From: Copromyces sp. CBS 386.78
Taxonomy: Eukaryota > Ascomycota > Sordariomycetes > Sordariales > Sordariaceae
Direction: 5' to 3'
Length of the DNA: 64,000 bases
Assembly (NCBI GenBank): GCA_030685235.1
Contig: MU839120.1
Coordinates: 1-64,000, forward strand
Under the pieces are notes generated by a model that was given only the letters and a program-made list of their open reading frames with translations, did not search any database and was not told where the DNA came from. A program made the position numbers and the translations under genes. Of this stretch, positions 34,721 to 46,719 are shown piece by piece. Positions within the stretch are counted from its first letter, which is position 1. Every line of letters starts with the position of its first letter.

Positions 34721-37700
34721 CTTGGCGGTACGAGGCGTGATGACCGTGGTAGTAGTAGTTGTTGGGTTGTTGTTGTTGGTGTGGTTGTTGCTGACGCAGT
34801 AAAGTGTCTAAGGGCGAGAGTGCACAGCGGCTGTGCGAGTCTGCGGCCTCCAAGACGCAGCAACGGCTGGTCCCAGGACGACAACAGGAGAGGCGTGCAC
34901 ATTCACAACGCGATGGGATTTGCCGCGACGACCGTGACGGACCAGGCAGGCTGATAAGAGATGGAGATAGAGAGAATGACCAGGAGGGGAGGGGAGGGGG
35001 GTTCCTGTAACCAAAGGTCGAAGAAAAGAAGGGACCCTGGTGGTGGTGTTTCTTCTTAATTTTCGCGTATTATTGTTTTTTTTTTTGCGCGTATAGAGAA
35101 AATAAAGTGAAGTAAAGGTGACAACGCGGTTGCAGAGTGTGGTGCAGTGACTAGTGAGACGTGGTTCCTGGGTGGAAGATGTGCAGGAAGGAGGGCGGGA
35201 TGAATGAGGGGTGGCGCGTCAAAAATGTTCCCGTCAGGGCCCCTCGAGTCCAGCGGAATGACAGTTGGTTGCGTGACAGTGGTCGCTACAGTGGATGATG
35301 GAAAAGTAAATAGTGGAGTGGCCGATGCGTGTTTCATGTGCATAAATGGCGCGACAAGCAGCGCGACCCGACACGACCCACGCGGGAACTAAGACGAACA
35401 CCTGGCAGGGCCTTATTCTGGCAGCTGGAGAGTAAGACCACCCCTCACGTGGAGATAAGCCCACAACATCAGCCACTACATTGCACTAGCCACACAGGTC
35501 TTTTACACCAGCCACAATCACCGTTCGTCGCTTCGACCGACGTCTTGACTCTTGTTGCTCGACCCATGAATGTCTCGGACACTTGCTTCACTCGACAAGC
35601 TTTCGTCGACCAAGGCTAAAATCCGCCTATCTCTCAAACGTGTTCCGACAATGACGGTCAAACAACAAACGAACGAGACTCGAGTCTGTCAGTCTGATCT
35701 TTGGACGGCAAATCACCATGTCCATCTCAACCTCCTGCCTCCCACCAGACGATCCGATTCCCTTCAAATCTGGGTCGTCATCTTTGTTCTAGGGCACCTG
35801 TTCTTGTGGCTCTGTTACCTCGTCTTGTCCCAAGTTGGGTTGCCGTTGCTCTCATCTCTCTACCCGGGTGCATCATCCATGCTCTTCCTACCCATCACTT
35901 CTCACACCTTGGTGTCCAATTTCTCACTCCCACACACACACACACGCACTCTCTCTCTCTCCCTCCTCTCCCATTCGATGGCGGCCCGCCCAAGGTCCCA
36001 CAAACAACGCGGCGAGTGGTTGTGTCCCTCCGTCACAGAAGAGCACAAGAGGCGCAAGTGAGAGAAACGGGCTACGAATCTGCCTTCATCTGCCTTTTTC
36101 GAACCAATGGACCCATGTCGTCACTGACGGGCCGTTACAGTACACTCAAGACACTCAAGACACTCAAGACACTCAAAAGCGGCCACGACACTGGCCTGGA
36201 CGCCTGGAACAGAGAGACTCCTTCACTCTGTCCTAGTCTGCACAAGGCAGTTAGTTAGTTACCTTTGAGTTCCGTTACTATACTATTCTTGACATACAAG
36301 CCCTTGGAGCACTTGTTCTGTCTTGGTATTTCCCCGAGCCCGAGTGTGGCCATGATGGATTCTTGGGTCTAGGGGTCGCCTCTGTGATCGCCTTTATTCC
36401 CGGAACATCAGAAATCACTTTTCAAACAAAACCCCGTCCTGCCTACAGCCTGCCACAGCTTTTCAACCCTGCCTCTTGGGGTTGGGGGCGCACAAAGCCC
36501 TCGATATTAATAAAGCCTCGAAGCAGTCGCTCCTTGCAAGGTCGTGCCTGGCATAAGGGGCATGCAATGGGCTCCCTGCAGCACGAGGTGGAAAAAGGAG
36601 GACTTGCACTGGCCTGTCCATCATCCGTCGAGCAAGACACTTGTCGAATTCTGCACCAGTCCTTCTCTGCCTGACAGGTGTTATGGCATAATGCCCATTT
36701 GCATTCTGGGCCCTCATAGGGCACTCGTGGACCTGCCGTGTTGCTTGCCGCTGTCGTCGCCCCCCATGCGTGGGGCTCTTTTGCACGAATATGTGGCGTA
36801 CGATACCGCACGGAAGCATGTTGTGTTACCATGTCGTGGGCCAGCCCCCGGAGACGGGCATTATCAGAGGAAAATGCAAAGCCAAGACAAAAACCCACCT
36901 GGCCAGGGCTCTCGGGGCGTTCAGGGCAGTCATGGCAGTCAGAGGTATACAACCAGGGTAGTCAGCTGGCCCATTACAACCCCCATCACAACCTAACCCC
37001 CAACACAGGGCGAGCGGGAGACAGGACGGCACGGCGGGATGGCCAGGAAAATGTCCGGGGTCAAATGCGTCGATCCGCAACGGAACACGGCTACATCATC
37101 AGCTTTCTCACCATGCACGACATATTCAGAGTCCTGGACAGAAGGGTTCTAGAGATCTCTTCCCCCCTAGACCTCCTCATGTTCTGCCTTGCCTTCCGTC
37201 CTGTCAAAATCCCACGCTGTTCCACAAGGCTCATCTGAAACCGGAGCATGGCCATGAGGTAACAGAAGTCTTTGACGAGAGTTTGTCACAAAAAAAGATG
37301 GAGTTCTTGATCAGTCCTCATCCTCTCTCAACTACAGATCTTGACTGTGTTCCTCAGTATTTGGAATGCCAGACGCTTGCGGCGTGTTATTGGATCATGG
37401 CTAAAGTTGGCTTGGGAGTCGCTTGCTCGGTGGCATCCGTGTAGCCATTGCTGCGGAGCACGAGTCCTGTCATGCTAGACAATGTGCATCTCGTCAAGAG
37501 GCTCCCACGATTCCCATGTCCAGGTTGGCGGGTGGTCTTGAGAAACTTTGCTCGGCTACAATTCCCTCCCGAAGCGTATTGTTCTTTGGCTTCAGGGGCT
37601 GATTTCAATCATCTTCAGCTTTGCCCGGCTTCTATTTGCGGGAACGCATCAGCCACGTCCTCACAACATCACCGGCAGTGGCATCCATGGTCAACTTTGA

Positions 37701-39785
37701 GAGGAGCGCTCCGGCGGGCCGTTGCAGCAATCATGGCTGGTACTTTCACTACCTCCCGTCTCGGAAGCTACCCATCTCAGGCAGGCCAGGATTCTCAAGA
37801 CAAGGTATCTTTGTCTATCCACTGGGCCCTGGCGAGAAGCGAGCCTTGACTCGAGTAATGCTGTCTGGATGCCACAATCTGTTGTGCTCACCTCTGCGGG
37901 CTCGCAAGCCCAGCCAAAGGCTTGGTAGACGCCGTTGCTGTCTACCACACTCCCGCTTCCGGTTAATGCACCCAACAGTCGATTTCACAAATCTGCGTTA
38001 CTCGCCATCTACAGACACCGTCGCCCATCCGTTCCCCGGTCAACTTGAAACTTCGTTTTGGGTACCCATCAAGTGTTCGGCGCGGTCCATCGTCTTCAAA
38101 GTTCTTGCTCCTGCAGCTTTCCCCTTCTTGGCTCTGGCTTGCTAGCCGTGATGCTACGCAACATCAAGCATATGCTCCCTACTCTGGAGGACAGAACACG
38201 GACCCCAGGATTCATCAACCCGTACCCCTGGCCATATTTAGGGCCTTCCAATCGGGCTTTTTTCGCTTGTACAAGTTTGCAAGGATCGAGCTTGAGCTCG
38301 TGGAAGCAAGGGGTATCACTTGTTGCTCCGGATGTTCTAAAATCGCCGTCGACAACGCAACACTGCTTGCCTCTCACTGCAGCGAGTAATCTGCTCAGTC
38401 GGTCCAGGCCCAAGCCTAAGCCTGAGTGGTGATGTAAACACAGAGTGCTGATGGGCCTTCCTCGATGCTGACGCGCAAGTCTCTCGCTCCGCTTGCCCTT
38501 TGCTATTGATTTGGAAGCAATGACTACACCCGTCTCTCGCAAACGGTTTGTTAGTTCGACTGTGATCATACAGCAAGCCTCGTTGCAACTCTCCATGCCG
38601 CCTCGCTCATCTCATTTACTTGATAAGCGGGTGAACCATGGTCAAAGGGCCACGTGTGTCGAGTCAAGGATGGATTTTGGGCTGTGATGGATTTGCCTGA
38701 ACGACGGTCAGTCTTTGTTCAACCTTCACCCAGTTACTTTGCCCGGGCTCGTCGTCCAGCGGTACATCCTGCAGCCATCCGGCACCCTACCTTGTGGCAG
38801 AAGCACTCAACAAACCATTACCCTGCCGGCTTGATCTTTGACCGGTATTTGCGCCCGCCAAACTCGCCTGATGTTTTGCTTTGGTCACGGACATGCTGCT
38901 TCACCTCGCTGCGTGTGATCGTTCCCTGTCTTTGGGACCAGTGCCAGTCCTTTGCTCGGTGATATCCGTTCAAACATTACACTGCGTCTGCTCGCCGATT
39001 CCCCTTTCTTCTCCTTGTCGAGCGGCTTGGACTCCGGTCGTGAGTCCTCTTCTTTGCCTTGAATGTAACGGCATTATACACACAACAACGCAACATAGTC
39101 GGCCGCGGTGATTATGACGGAGTCGTTTGGTTCCTCCGGACGTCCCAAAGCCGAAGTCAGGCCTAGCAAAAGACGTAACGTTGAATCATTCTTTCTTTTG
39201 GTAGTGCTACCCAAGTGAGCCACTGTTATTTTTACCGCTACCGGCTCGTCACAGCGATTTGCGTTCCTCTGTCGGGCATTCAAGCTGTGGTTTCAGCGTA
39301 ACTTGCGCCTGTCAGTAATCATTTTGTGGCTTCACCTCGACCACCAAAAGAGCGGTGGACGAACCAAACGCTATCCTTGCCTCTGAAGTCGACTCCTGGG
39401 AACCCCCAGACAAAGGAACTGCACCGAGACTGTCGAGCAACAAGACGGAGAGAAGGAAGCCGTCGGCCGGGGCTGCAGACCGCTGCATGGTGGAAGTCAA
39501 GGGAAAAAAAAGAGGGCCTTTGGTTCCTTGTCGTGTACAACAAGACACCCAGGCACAGCCAGCTCGCGAGAGTCTGGTGAGCGTTTTGTTGTTTGTATTG
39601 ACGGGCAATTTGACCCTTTCGCATCTGACTCCAAATATCAAGCGCCGTCCGAGCTATAACATCCTCAGCCCCATCCCCATCTTCTCGCCTCATCCTTCCC
39701 TTTTCTCTCATCTCTCTACTCTAAAGTAATCGTTGGCTACAACATATCATCTGGCATAACTACATCGACCTGAACATCCTTCCTC
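34721..39785. other. 5-kb divergent intergenic region between TOP2 and the APSES gene
   Basis: No convincing gene. It holds a G-rich stretch (34980-35000), a T-run near 35075, a CA/CT microsatellite at 35933-35966 and four 9-bp repeats (acactcaag) at 36142-36177. Short open frames overlap on both strands without family resemblance. Such long upstream regions are common for developmental regulators in filamentous fungi and may include a long leader of the APSES gene. Confidence 0.4.
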
Positions 39786-42340
39786 ATGATTTCGGTAACT
39801 TCTTTGCTCAACCCGACGCCGGTTGAGCCTCGTGTGGCTCCGGTTCCATCATCTTCCGACACTTGTTTCTCTCGGCCGGTAGCCTCGAGAACCAGTCCCA
39901 GGACGGAGGAACTACCCGATGTCAACTTTCCCCCTTTTGAAGAGGGCCTGGATGCGATAGCACTCGAAGAGATCCGCCGGTATCGCATCACGCCGTTTGG
40001 AGAAATTCAACAAAGACCTGAAAACATCCCGTACAATACTGGAAAGAGAGACTTTCAAAGCAAAACTGGCCGAGAATGTCTGGATGGTATGGGCGCCCAT
40101 CTTCGTCGATGTCCTCAACAACAACCGAAGTGACAGCTAACATTAGTCTACATAGTCTTCCAGTACAACTTCCAACGGCCTGGAGACAATACTGAGTTCA
40201 CTGTCATGTGGGACTACAAAGTCGGCCTTGTTCGGATGACACACTTCTTCAAGTGCTGTGGATACTCAAAGGTTCGTCATTCTCGCTATACTGGTGTTTT
40301 CAAGGCTCTAACAGCGCTGTGTAGACAACACCTGCGAAGATGTTGAACCAAAATCCGGGATTAAAGGATATCGCCTATAGCATTACAGGAGGCGCTATCA
40401 AAGCACAAGGTACTAATCTGAGAACGCCTTCTTTCCTAGGTCTACAATACTGCTCTACTTAGTGATACTGACTGGTCGCAATAGGGTACTGGATGCCATA
40501 CGCTTGTGCCAAAGCAGTATGCGCAACTTTCTGCTACCAGATCGCTGGGGCACTAATACCCCTTTTTGGCCCCGACTTCCCCTCAGAGTGCATCTCGCCT
40601 GGCGAGCCACGATACGGCATCATGATCATCAAGCCAGAGCTGATAACCGATACAATGAGGAAATCACAAGAGCTGTATCAGAGATACGGCAATTGGGGTG
40701 GTGCTTGTACTTCATCACCACCTGCCAGACGTCCACTTCGGACGGTCTCCTCTAGGCCTCAAGAACGCCATCACTACCAACCTTATCCCAATCAAGACCC
40801 CCGAGACCGCCAACAGCAACAGCAAAGGGTAGGAAGATCTAGAAGAGAATTCCTTCATGAGAACTCTTTCGATAATAGGCCGCAGCTGCGTGGTATCTCG
40901 GCACATATGACACCGGCTAATGAGTGGACATCACATCTGCCGCGGGCAAGTGCTGGACCTCATCCTGCTTCGACACACCCTTCTTACTCGTACCCTGAAA
41001 GGCCACCTCACCGTTCCGCATGGACAGCAGTAAACCACCAGCCTCCCAGCAACTCCCTCGATCGGTATTCACTCAAGCGTCCACATCCTTCCTCGGATGA
41101 ACCTGAAGAGTCGGTCTCGCATTCGGATTGGTCACCGCGCAGCCAAGCTCCCAACCCATGGCTGACTGCCATTCCACGCTCTCCTCAGAGAACAACAGCC
41201 TCTTCCCCATGGACGTCTCAGCCAGGCAGCGCCAACAGGAGTAGAGCCGGCAGCATCAGCAGCATGACCAGCCAACACCCACAAAGATTACCATCCCCTT
41301 CTTCAATCCTACCCTCACCATCGTCTTCAATGGCATCACTTGCATCGCCATCCAACTCTACAAGCCCTCGGCCTCAGCTACCACCCATCTCCAAACTCTG
41401 CTCACTACCTGTACCTTCTGGTCGGCGAAGGCTTCCTAATGGGCGGCCTTCCCGAGTAGAAGGAGGTGGGCAGACTACTCATGCCCCTGCCCATGAAGAA
41501 CAGCATATTCGCGGCGGCGTCTATCAGTTCTCCGCTGGGTACCAAAGAGCACTTACTCCCCCCTCCGCAACGCCACCTAGAGGTATGGATTGGAGCCAAA
41601 GAAGGCCATTTTCCCTGCACCAGCACGAGCATGAGCACATGCAAGATAACCAACAACCAAGACGGATAGCAGTTGAGGCAAACATGGATGGTAGCGACGA
41701 CAGCGAAGCGCGTCTACAACCACTATCTAGGACTTCCTCCTCAACGTCTTTGACCAACAACGACGCGCATGATAGAAACAAGAGCAACATCAATCGCGCT
41801 TCCATTGGCCATGGCCGTGATGACTGTGAAGGTCAGACAAGCCTTGCGGCTCGCAAAACAGCGGCTTTGACCCTATTGCATCTTAGACAGCAGGAGGAAG
41901 AGAAAGCTGCTGCTGCTGCTGCCGCTGCTACTATGCGAGCATCACCCTCCTGCTCTCTTTCATCACCCGTCTCTCCCCCACCTACCTCAGGGCAACCATC
42001 GCCTACGCTGTCGGCTGTGGGTACTACAACAACTACTGCCGCTGCTGCTGCTGCTCCTGCTACTGCTATTGCCGATATCACCGAGCCATCAGCACCACCT
42101 CCCTCGCCCAGTAGTGACTATTTGGGCTCACCAACTTCCACGTCCATTGCTTCTTCTCCGTCTTCTTCTGCTTGTAATACTAGGGAGTCATCTGTGGTTG
42201 CAGCAAATGAGAGGGGCGATGGTGGCCAAGCTGCTTGTCAAGATGATGGTGATGCTGACGATGAGGATGATCACGAGCAGGAACAACACAAAAGGAAGAG
42301 GAGACGGTTGTTGCTTGTTGGCAGGGCAAAGTCGTTCTAG
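39786..42340 (+). CDS. APSES/KilA-N-type DNA-binding protein, Xbp1-like, four exons
   Basis: Exons 39786-40086, 40147-40271, 40325-40409 and 40485-42340 join in frame to 788 codons, with introns of 60, 53 and 75 bp ending in TAG. Residues about 100-210, spread over exons 2-4, form the DNA-binding domain: [20 protein letters not shown], then [11 protein letters not shown], a loop with [16 protein letters not shown], and [20 protein letters not shown]. That resembles the divergent APSES domain of yeast Xbp1-like proteins rather than StuA/Swi4. The remaining 570 residues are Ser/Pro/Gln-rich, with poly-Ala runs and a basic cluster (KRKRRR) at the very end as a possible nuclear signal. No ankyrin repeats are visible. 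It is probably a nuclear transcription factor, perhaps a repressor by analogy with Xbp1. It has a very long upstream region. Confidence 0.9.
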
Positions 42341-44050
42341 GGTTGAGTAAGGAAACGCGCGCCAACTAAGGAACCAAGAATGGATTGTTTGCCTGGATCG
42401 GTACATGTAGTCAGAGAGAGGTGGTGTGAAAACGAAGTGTTGGATAAAGGAGGCGGGTTCTTTGCTCGATGTTGGTATCGGTATGGTTAGGAAGAAAGTG
42501 TTTACTACTGGGAATAACACCGTCTTTTTTTGGACAAGGGGGTGGTGCAAGGTGTTTGGTGATTATGCGTGCGTTGTTTTCTTTGCTTTGCGGTGCTTTG
42601 ATTTGCTATTGTTGTAGGCATGGCAAACTGGCAGTTGAAGAGTTTGTGCTTTGCTGTGATCGCGGATCGTCGGGAAGAATGCCGGCTGCTGGTTTCCTGT
42701 TTTGAATGGCTTCTTGAGTTTTGCTTTCGCTCATTTTTCATGGTAACCAACCTATTTGGTATAGTACGATCCGTTGTTCTGATGCCTGGTCATGCTTCCT
42801 TGAGCAAGATTTACGCCTCTCGAGTTTCTTCGGCTGTCTGGACCTTGAATAGGTTTCGAACGAACGAATGACAGCACTCTAGTGCATGTTGACCTATCCG
42901 ATTGATTTTAGCCCAAACCATCAGGATTACCGGCTACCCATCTACCATCTAGTGTTCGATTACCACTCGGGGGTAATTCTCAGGATAATGAGGGAGGATG
43001 AGAAAAGTAAAGCCCTTCACCTACTCAATTGTGCAGGTGTGTACCGTTTCTATCTGCCTTCCCTGTTTCCCCCCACGGTCACTTGATCGCTTCACTGGCT
43101 TCGATCAGATCTGTTTTGGTTGGTCTTCCTAGGTAGCCACAGGCAACTATGCCAACCCAAACTCACCACCCAATACCACACAAAGCGCAAGCGAGAATAC
43201 CTACTACGATACCTCACACACACACACACACACACACGATCACGCAGGAGGAGGGAGGCAGAAGGCAGTAGGCAACAGCTACCACCAAACCTCTAGGTTC
43301 CCTTACCTACTAAGAAGGCAAGCGAAAGAGACAAGCATAGGGGAGAGAGAACCTTGACGGGCAGGCCCAGATCACGGCGGCGGCGGGGGTCAACATCACA
43401 CCGCGTCAAACAGTCTGCCCACCCAGTCATGGACAAGGGAGGAACGGCAGGGAACGAATTTCCTTTGGCTCCCTTCCCACTTTGACAGATACACAGCCTG
43501 GGAACAAGGAAAGCACGACAGACAGCGTGACTCCTACGGGTACCTAAGGTACCCAGGTAGCTGCCTCCCTAATCGTTCTTGCCTAAGCACGTCTGGTGTG
43601 CTATTGAAGGTACCGTATGCATTCATACAGCACTAGGTAGCATCTGTCTGAATAGTACGAGCACCGGACATGTTACCGGGGAATGCCTGTTGCTCTTCTT
43701 TCAACCTGCCCTTTCAATTGTCAATGGGTCATGGGTTGACTGACTTGACTGTCTGTCCTTTTGTTTGGTTCCGTTCCTTTTGTTACCGTCCTCTATCAGC
43801 ACAATTTAATCTCTTATTCCTACCTGATGATACCTGCTCAACGTCTTTTACAAAATTTCACTTTCACTTTCACTTGGACACCATCAGTTGTGCATATCGA
43901 TCAGTCAGTCGAGCGTCCAGTTCAGTTCAGTTGCGTCTGTCGTAGGGATGGCTTGAAGATCGAGACGGGGCCTTTTGCCTGAAAAATGAGGGATCTTACC
44001 ACTTCATCTTTTGCGGGTCCTCCTTCGATTCCATGACTTCGCGGCGCTAT

Positions 44051-44098
<48 letters not shown>

Positions 44099-44674
44099 GG
44101 ATGATCTCCGGCTGTTTGGTATTTGCTTTGCGGCCAACATGTAGGATAAGTAGGATATGTTCAGGCCATTTGCCGTTGAGACACACCAGTGTGTGGGGAT
44201 TCTAACGCCTTCTTGACATAACTGACCGTGTGGCTTGGTCGTGTGGCACGAGGCGTCATGCCATGTTTTCTTCGCTAGACTTTTGGTTAGTTTGTGGGCT
44301 TGGATGGGATGTTCTATTTGTGAGCATTATGGGATAGGAGGATAGAAGATTCAATTGATGGGCTTTGCAGAAAGGACTGGAGACGGTTATAAGTCTCTTT
44401 CTCCAAGTGCGTTGTCGAGAAGAATGTGCACAGGCGGGAATAGATATGGATGTGAAAGTAACCAAATGTCGGACAGCCTCATCTCGTACCTCTATTTAGT
44501 GATAATGACATGGCAAAAGCAACATGCACTTAAACGTCTAGTAAACAGCCCATCTATCCAACCTCCCATCATATGCATGCAGCCCTCCACTCGGCTACCC
44601 TGGGTATCATAACTCCTTCTTCTTCCATTCCCACCCCTCCTCCAGTCCCCTTTCTTCCTTTCCATACCTCCCAC
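42341..44674. other. Convergent intergenic region (APSES gene and CNS1 3' ends)
   Basis: 2.3 kb with no convincing gene. It contains a (CA)n microsatellite at 43215-43237 and a (GA)n microsatellite at 44052-44090. Confidence 0.5.
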
Positions 44675-46111
44675 TCACTTCTTCTCCCTGGCCTTCTTCT
44701 CCTTCCACTCCTTAATCCACCCCTCCGCCTTCGCTCCCTTGGGCACCACAAATACTCTAACCAACTCATCCACCACCTCCGTCTTCCCACTACTCAACAC
44801 CCTCAACAGGCTCGCCTTCTGCGGCACCTTGATCAGCCCACCCGTCACACTCTCCATATAACACTCCACCTTGTCCGGTCTGTTATACTCTTCCTCCTCA
44901 TCCCACGGCATATCCGGCAGGATATACTCCAAGTGCTGGCCCACAGTTTCGGTCTCCCTGAACTCCTTGATGAAATCGCTCTCCAGCTTCAGGGGGTACA
45001 GCAACATGAGCGGGAACGACAGTTCCGACTGCGGATCGAGCGGGTCCGGGACGAGTTGGATGCAGGCATCCTCCATTGAGGGCGGGTCATCAGTCGAGCG
45101 GGTCTTGATACCGCGGGCCTCGAGCGCCGCTTTTTTGAGCGTCTTCTTGCGCCGTTCCTTTTCCAGGCGCGCCTCCTCTGCCCGCTGCTTGCGGGTGATC
45201 TCCTCGTTCTTGGCCATCAAGTCGCGAGCCAGAGTTTTGAGGGCAGCATTGTTGGGATCGATCTCGAGACCGCGCGCGCAGGCGTCGTCGGCTTCGGCGA
45301 TCTTGGAGACGGACAACAAAGCGCGGCCGGAGCGGTACAGCGCCTTGAGGTTGGAGGGGTTGAGACGGAGCGCGGCGGCGCAGTCGAGCGTGCAGGAGCG
45401 GTAGTTGGCGAGCGAGAGGTGGCAGGCGGCGCGGTTGCAGTAGAGGGTTTCGAGCAGGGAGGCTTCCTGCTTGATGGTCTCCTCTTCACTTAGTTCGTCC
45501 TCCTTCTTCTCGCCCTCTTCCTCCTCAACCTTGTGAGGGATAGGCATCTCAACCTTGACGTTTTCCAGATCCGCCTCCATCTTCGCCTTCGCATCACCCT
45601 CAGCCGCCGCCTTGCGCTTCTGTTCTTGTTGCTTTCGCTCCTCCTCTTCGACCTTTGCCTTAAAGGCCGGATCCCGTCTTTCCCTGTCGGCCTTCACCAA
45701 AACCGCGATGCCCTTGCCGTAAAACTCCTTGGCGTCCTTCCACTGTTTGGCCTTGAAGCACTCATTTCCCTGCTCCTTGAAGTTCTGCGCGTTCTCGAGC
45801 GGGGTGCCCTCGTACGCGAGTGCCTGCAGGGCCGCGAGCTCATCGTTGTCTTCGTCGGCGGGAAGCGAGGTCATGAAGAGGGGGTGCTTGTTCATCTCCT
45901 TGAATGTCTCCTCGACGGTCATGGGCTTTCCGTCGGCCTTGGCGGCGGCGGCAGCGAGTGCGCCAGGGGGTAGGTTGCCGAAGATGGCGGAGAGGTCGGC
46001 GCCCGGTGGGGGAGGGGCGGGACCGATGATGGCCGGGGCCACCGATGGCTCCGAGGTGCCATTGTTGGTGGAAATGTTGAGGGACTCGGCGGATTTTGTG
46101 ACGTCCTCCAT
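44675..46111 (-). CDS. cns1: Hsp90 co-chaperone Cns1/TTC4, TPR protein
   Basis: A single exon of 478 codons. Cns1/TTC4 binds the C-terminal EEVD tails of Hsp90 and Hsp70 through its TPR domain and is essential in yeast. The conserved N-terminal segment TFKEMNKHPLFMTSLP is present at about 69-84. TPR 1 (AQNFKEQGNECFKAKQWKDA, about 108-127) is separated from TPRs 2-3 (LYCNRAACHLSLANYRSC and ALYRSGRALLSVSKIAEA) by a charged Lys/Glu-rich insert of about 80 residues, longer than usual. A coiled Lys/Arg/Glu helix follows, and then the C-terminal wheel domain (LSFPLMLLYPLKLESDFIKEF, about residues 358-478). The start MEDVTK is the only ATG at the upstream end. Confidence 0.93.
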   Translation of the reverse strand: MEDVTKSAESLNISTNNGTSEPSVAPAIIGPAPPPPGADLSAIFGNLPPGALAAAAAKADGKPMTVEETFKEMNKHPLFMTSLPADEDNDELAALQALAYEGTPLENAQNFKEQGNECFKAKQWKDAKEFYGKGIAVLVKADRERRDPAFKAKVEEEERKQQEQKRKAAAEGDAKAKMEADLENVKVEMPIPHKVEEEEGEKKEDELSEEETIKQEASLLETLYCNRAACHLSLANYRSCTLDCAAALRLNPSNLKALYRSGRALLSVSKIAEADDACARGLEIDPNNAALKTLARDLMAKNEEITRKQRAEEARLEKERRKKTLKKAALEARGIKTRSTDDPPSMEDACIQLVPDPLDPQSELSFPLMLLYPLKLESDFIKEFRETETVGQHLEYILPDMPWDEEEEYNRPDKVECYMESVTGGLIKVPQKASLLRVLSSGKTEVVDELVRVFVVPKGAKAEGWIKEWKEKKAREKK

Positions 46112-46645
46112 GATGATGATTGTGCTTCGGTTGTGGTAGGTGAAGCTCCCGTCCGCTCACTCGCGAATTGGGAGTTTGTCGTTGGTGATGTCGAAAATGA
46201 CGTAGCTTCAAAATAACGAAAAACTGTGACTGAAATTTTTCAAATATGCCACAAGTCCGGTATATGGCTTTCCAACCCCCGAGTTTCCGCTTAGAGAATA
46301 TGAGAACTCGGCTTACGACACGAAATAAGGGCTCAGTGACATTCTTCGGGCTTCTTCTGGACTTCTTCTCCAGGAAACTTTAAAGTGGGGCCAGTGGAAA
46401 CATTTTTCCCGCAGCGGGGCCGGCTCCGGTGTGGGCAAAACGGCCCGGAGCTGCGGGGCGGAGCAGCAGATCGGAGCCGGTATTAGAGGTAGCAATGATA
46501 CGATAAATTCCGTTTCTGCGGCTTGCTGGCGTTGATGAGCTCACAGAAAAAAAACACGAAGGACCACCCATGAAGGCAGATTGAAAGATACGAAAGATTT
46601 CATATGGACAGCAATGGAAAATGCGCAAAAAAATAATTTTAACTT
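46112..46645. promoter_or_regulatory. CNS1 upstream region
   Basis: About 0.5 kb between the CNS1 start and tRNA-Val. It has normal composition and no gene, and presumably holds the CNS1 promoter. The poly-T terminator of the tRNA gene lies at its far end (46628-46641 as A-rich plus strand). Confidence 0.4.
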
Positions 46646-46719
46646 TGATCCGACTGAGGCTCGATCTCAGGACCTTCAGTGTGTTAGACTGACGTGATAA
46701 CCAACTACACCATCGGACC
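46646..46719 (-). tRNA. tRNA-Val (anticodon AAC)
   Basis: 74 nt on the minus strand fold into a cloverleaf. The acceptor arm is GGTCCGA with TCGGATC plus discriminator A. The D-arm contains TGTAGTTGGTTA, and the anticodon stem-loop is TCAGT-CTAACAC-ACTGA with anticodon AAC. The T-arm is CTGAG-ATCGAGC-CTCAG. There is no intron. An A/T-rich run giving T-stretches follows the 3' end as a Pol III terminator. Confidence 0.95.

Noticed and set aside
44052..44090. GA repeat, considered as a regulatory GAGA element
   Set aside because: A plain dinucleotide microsatellite in a convergent 3' region; nothing supports regulation.
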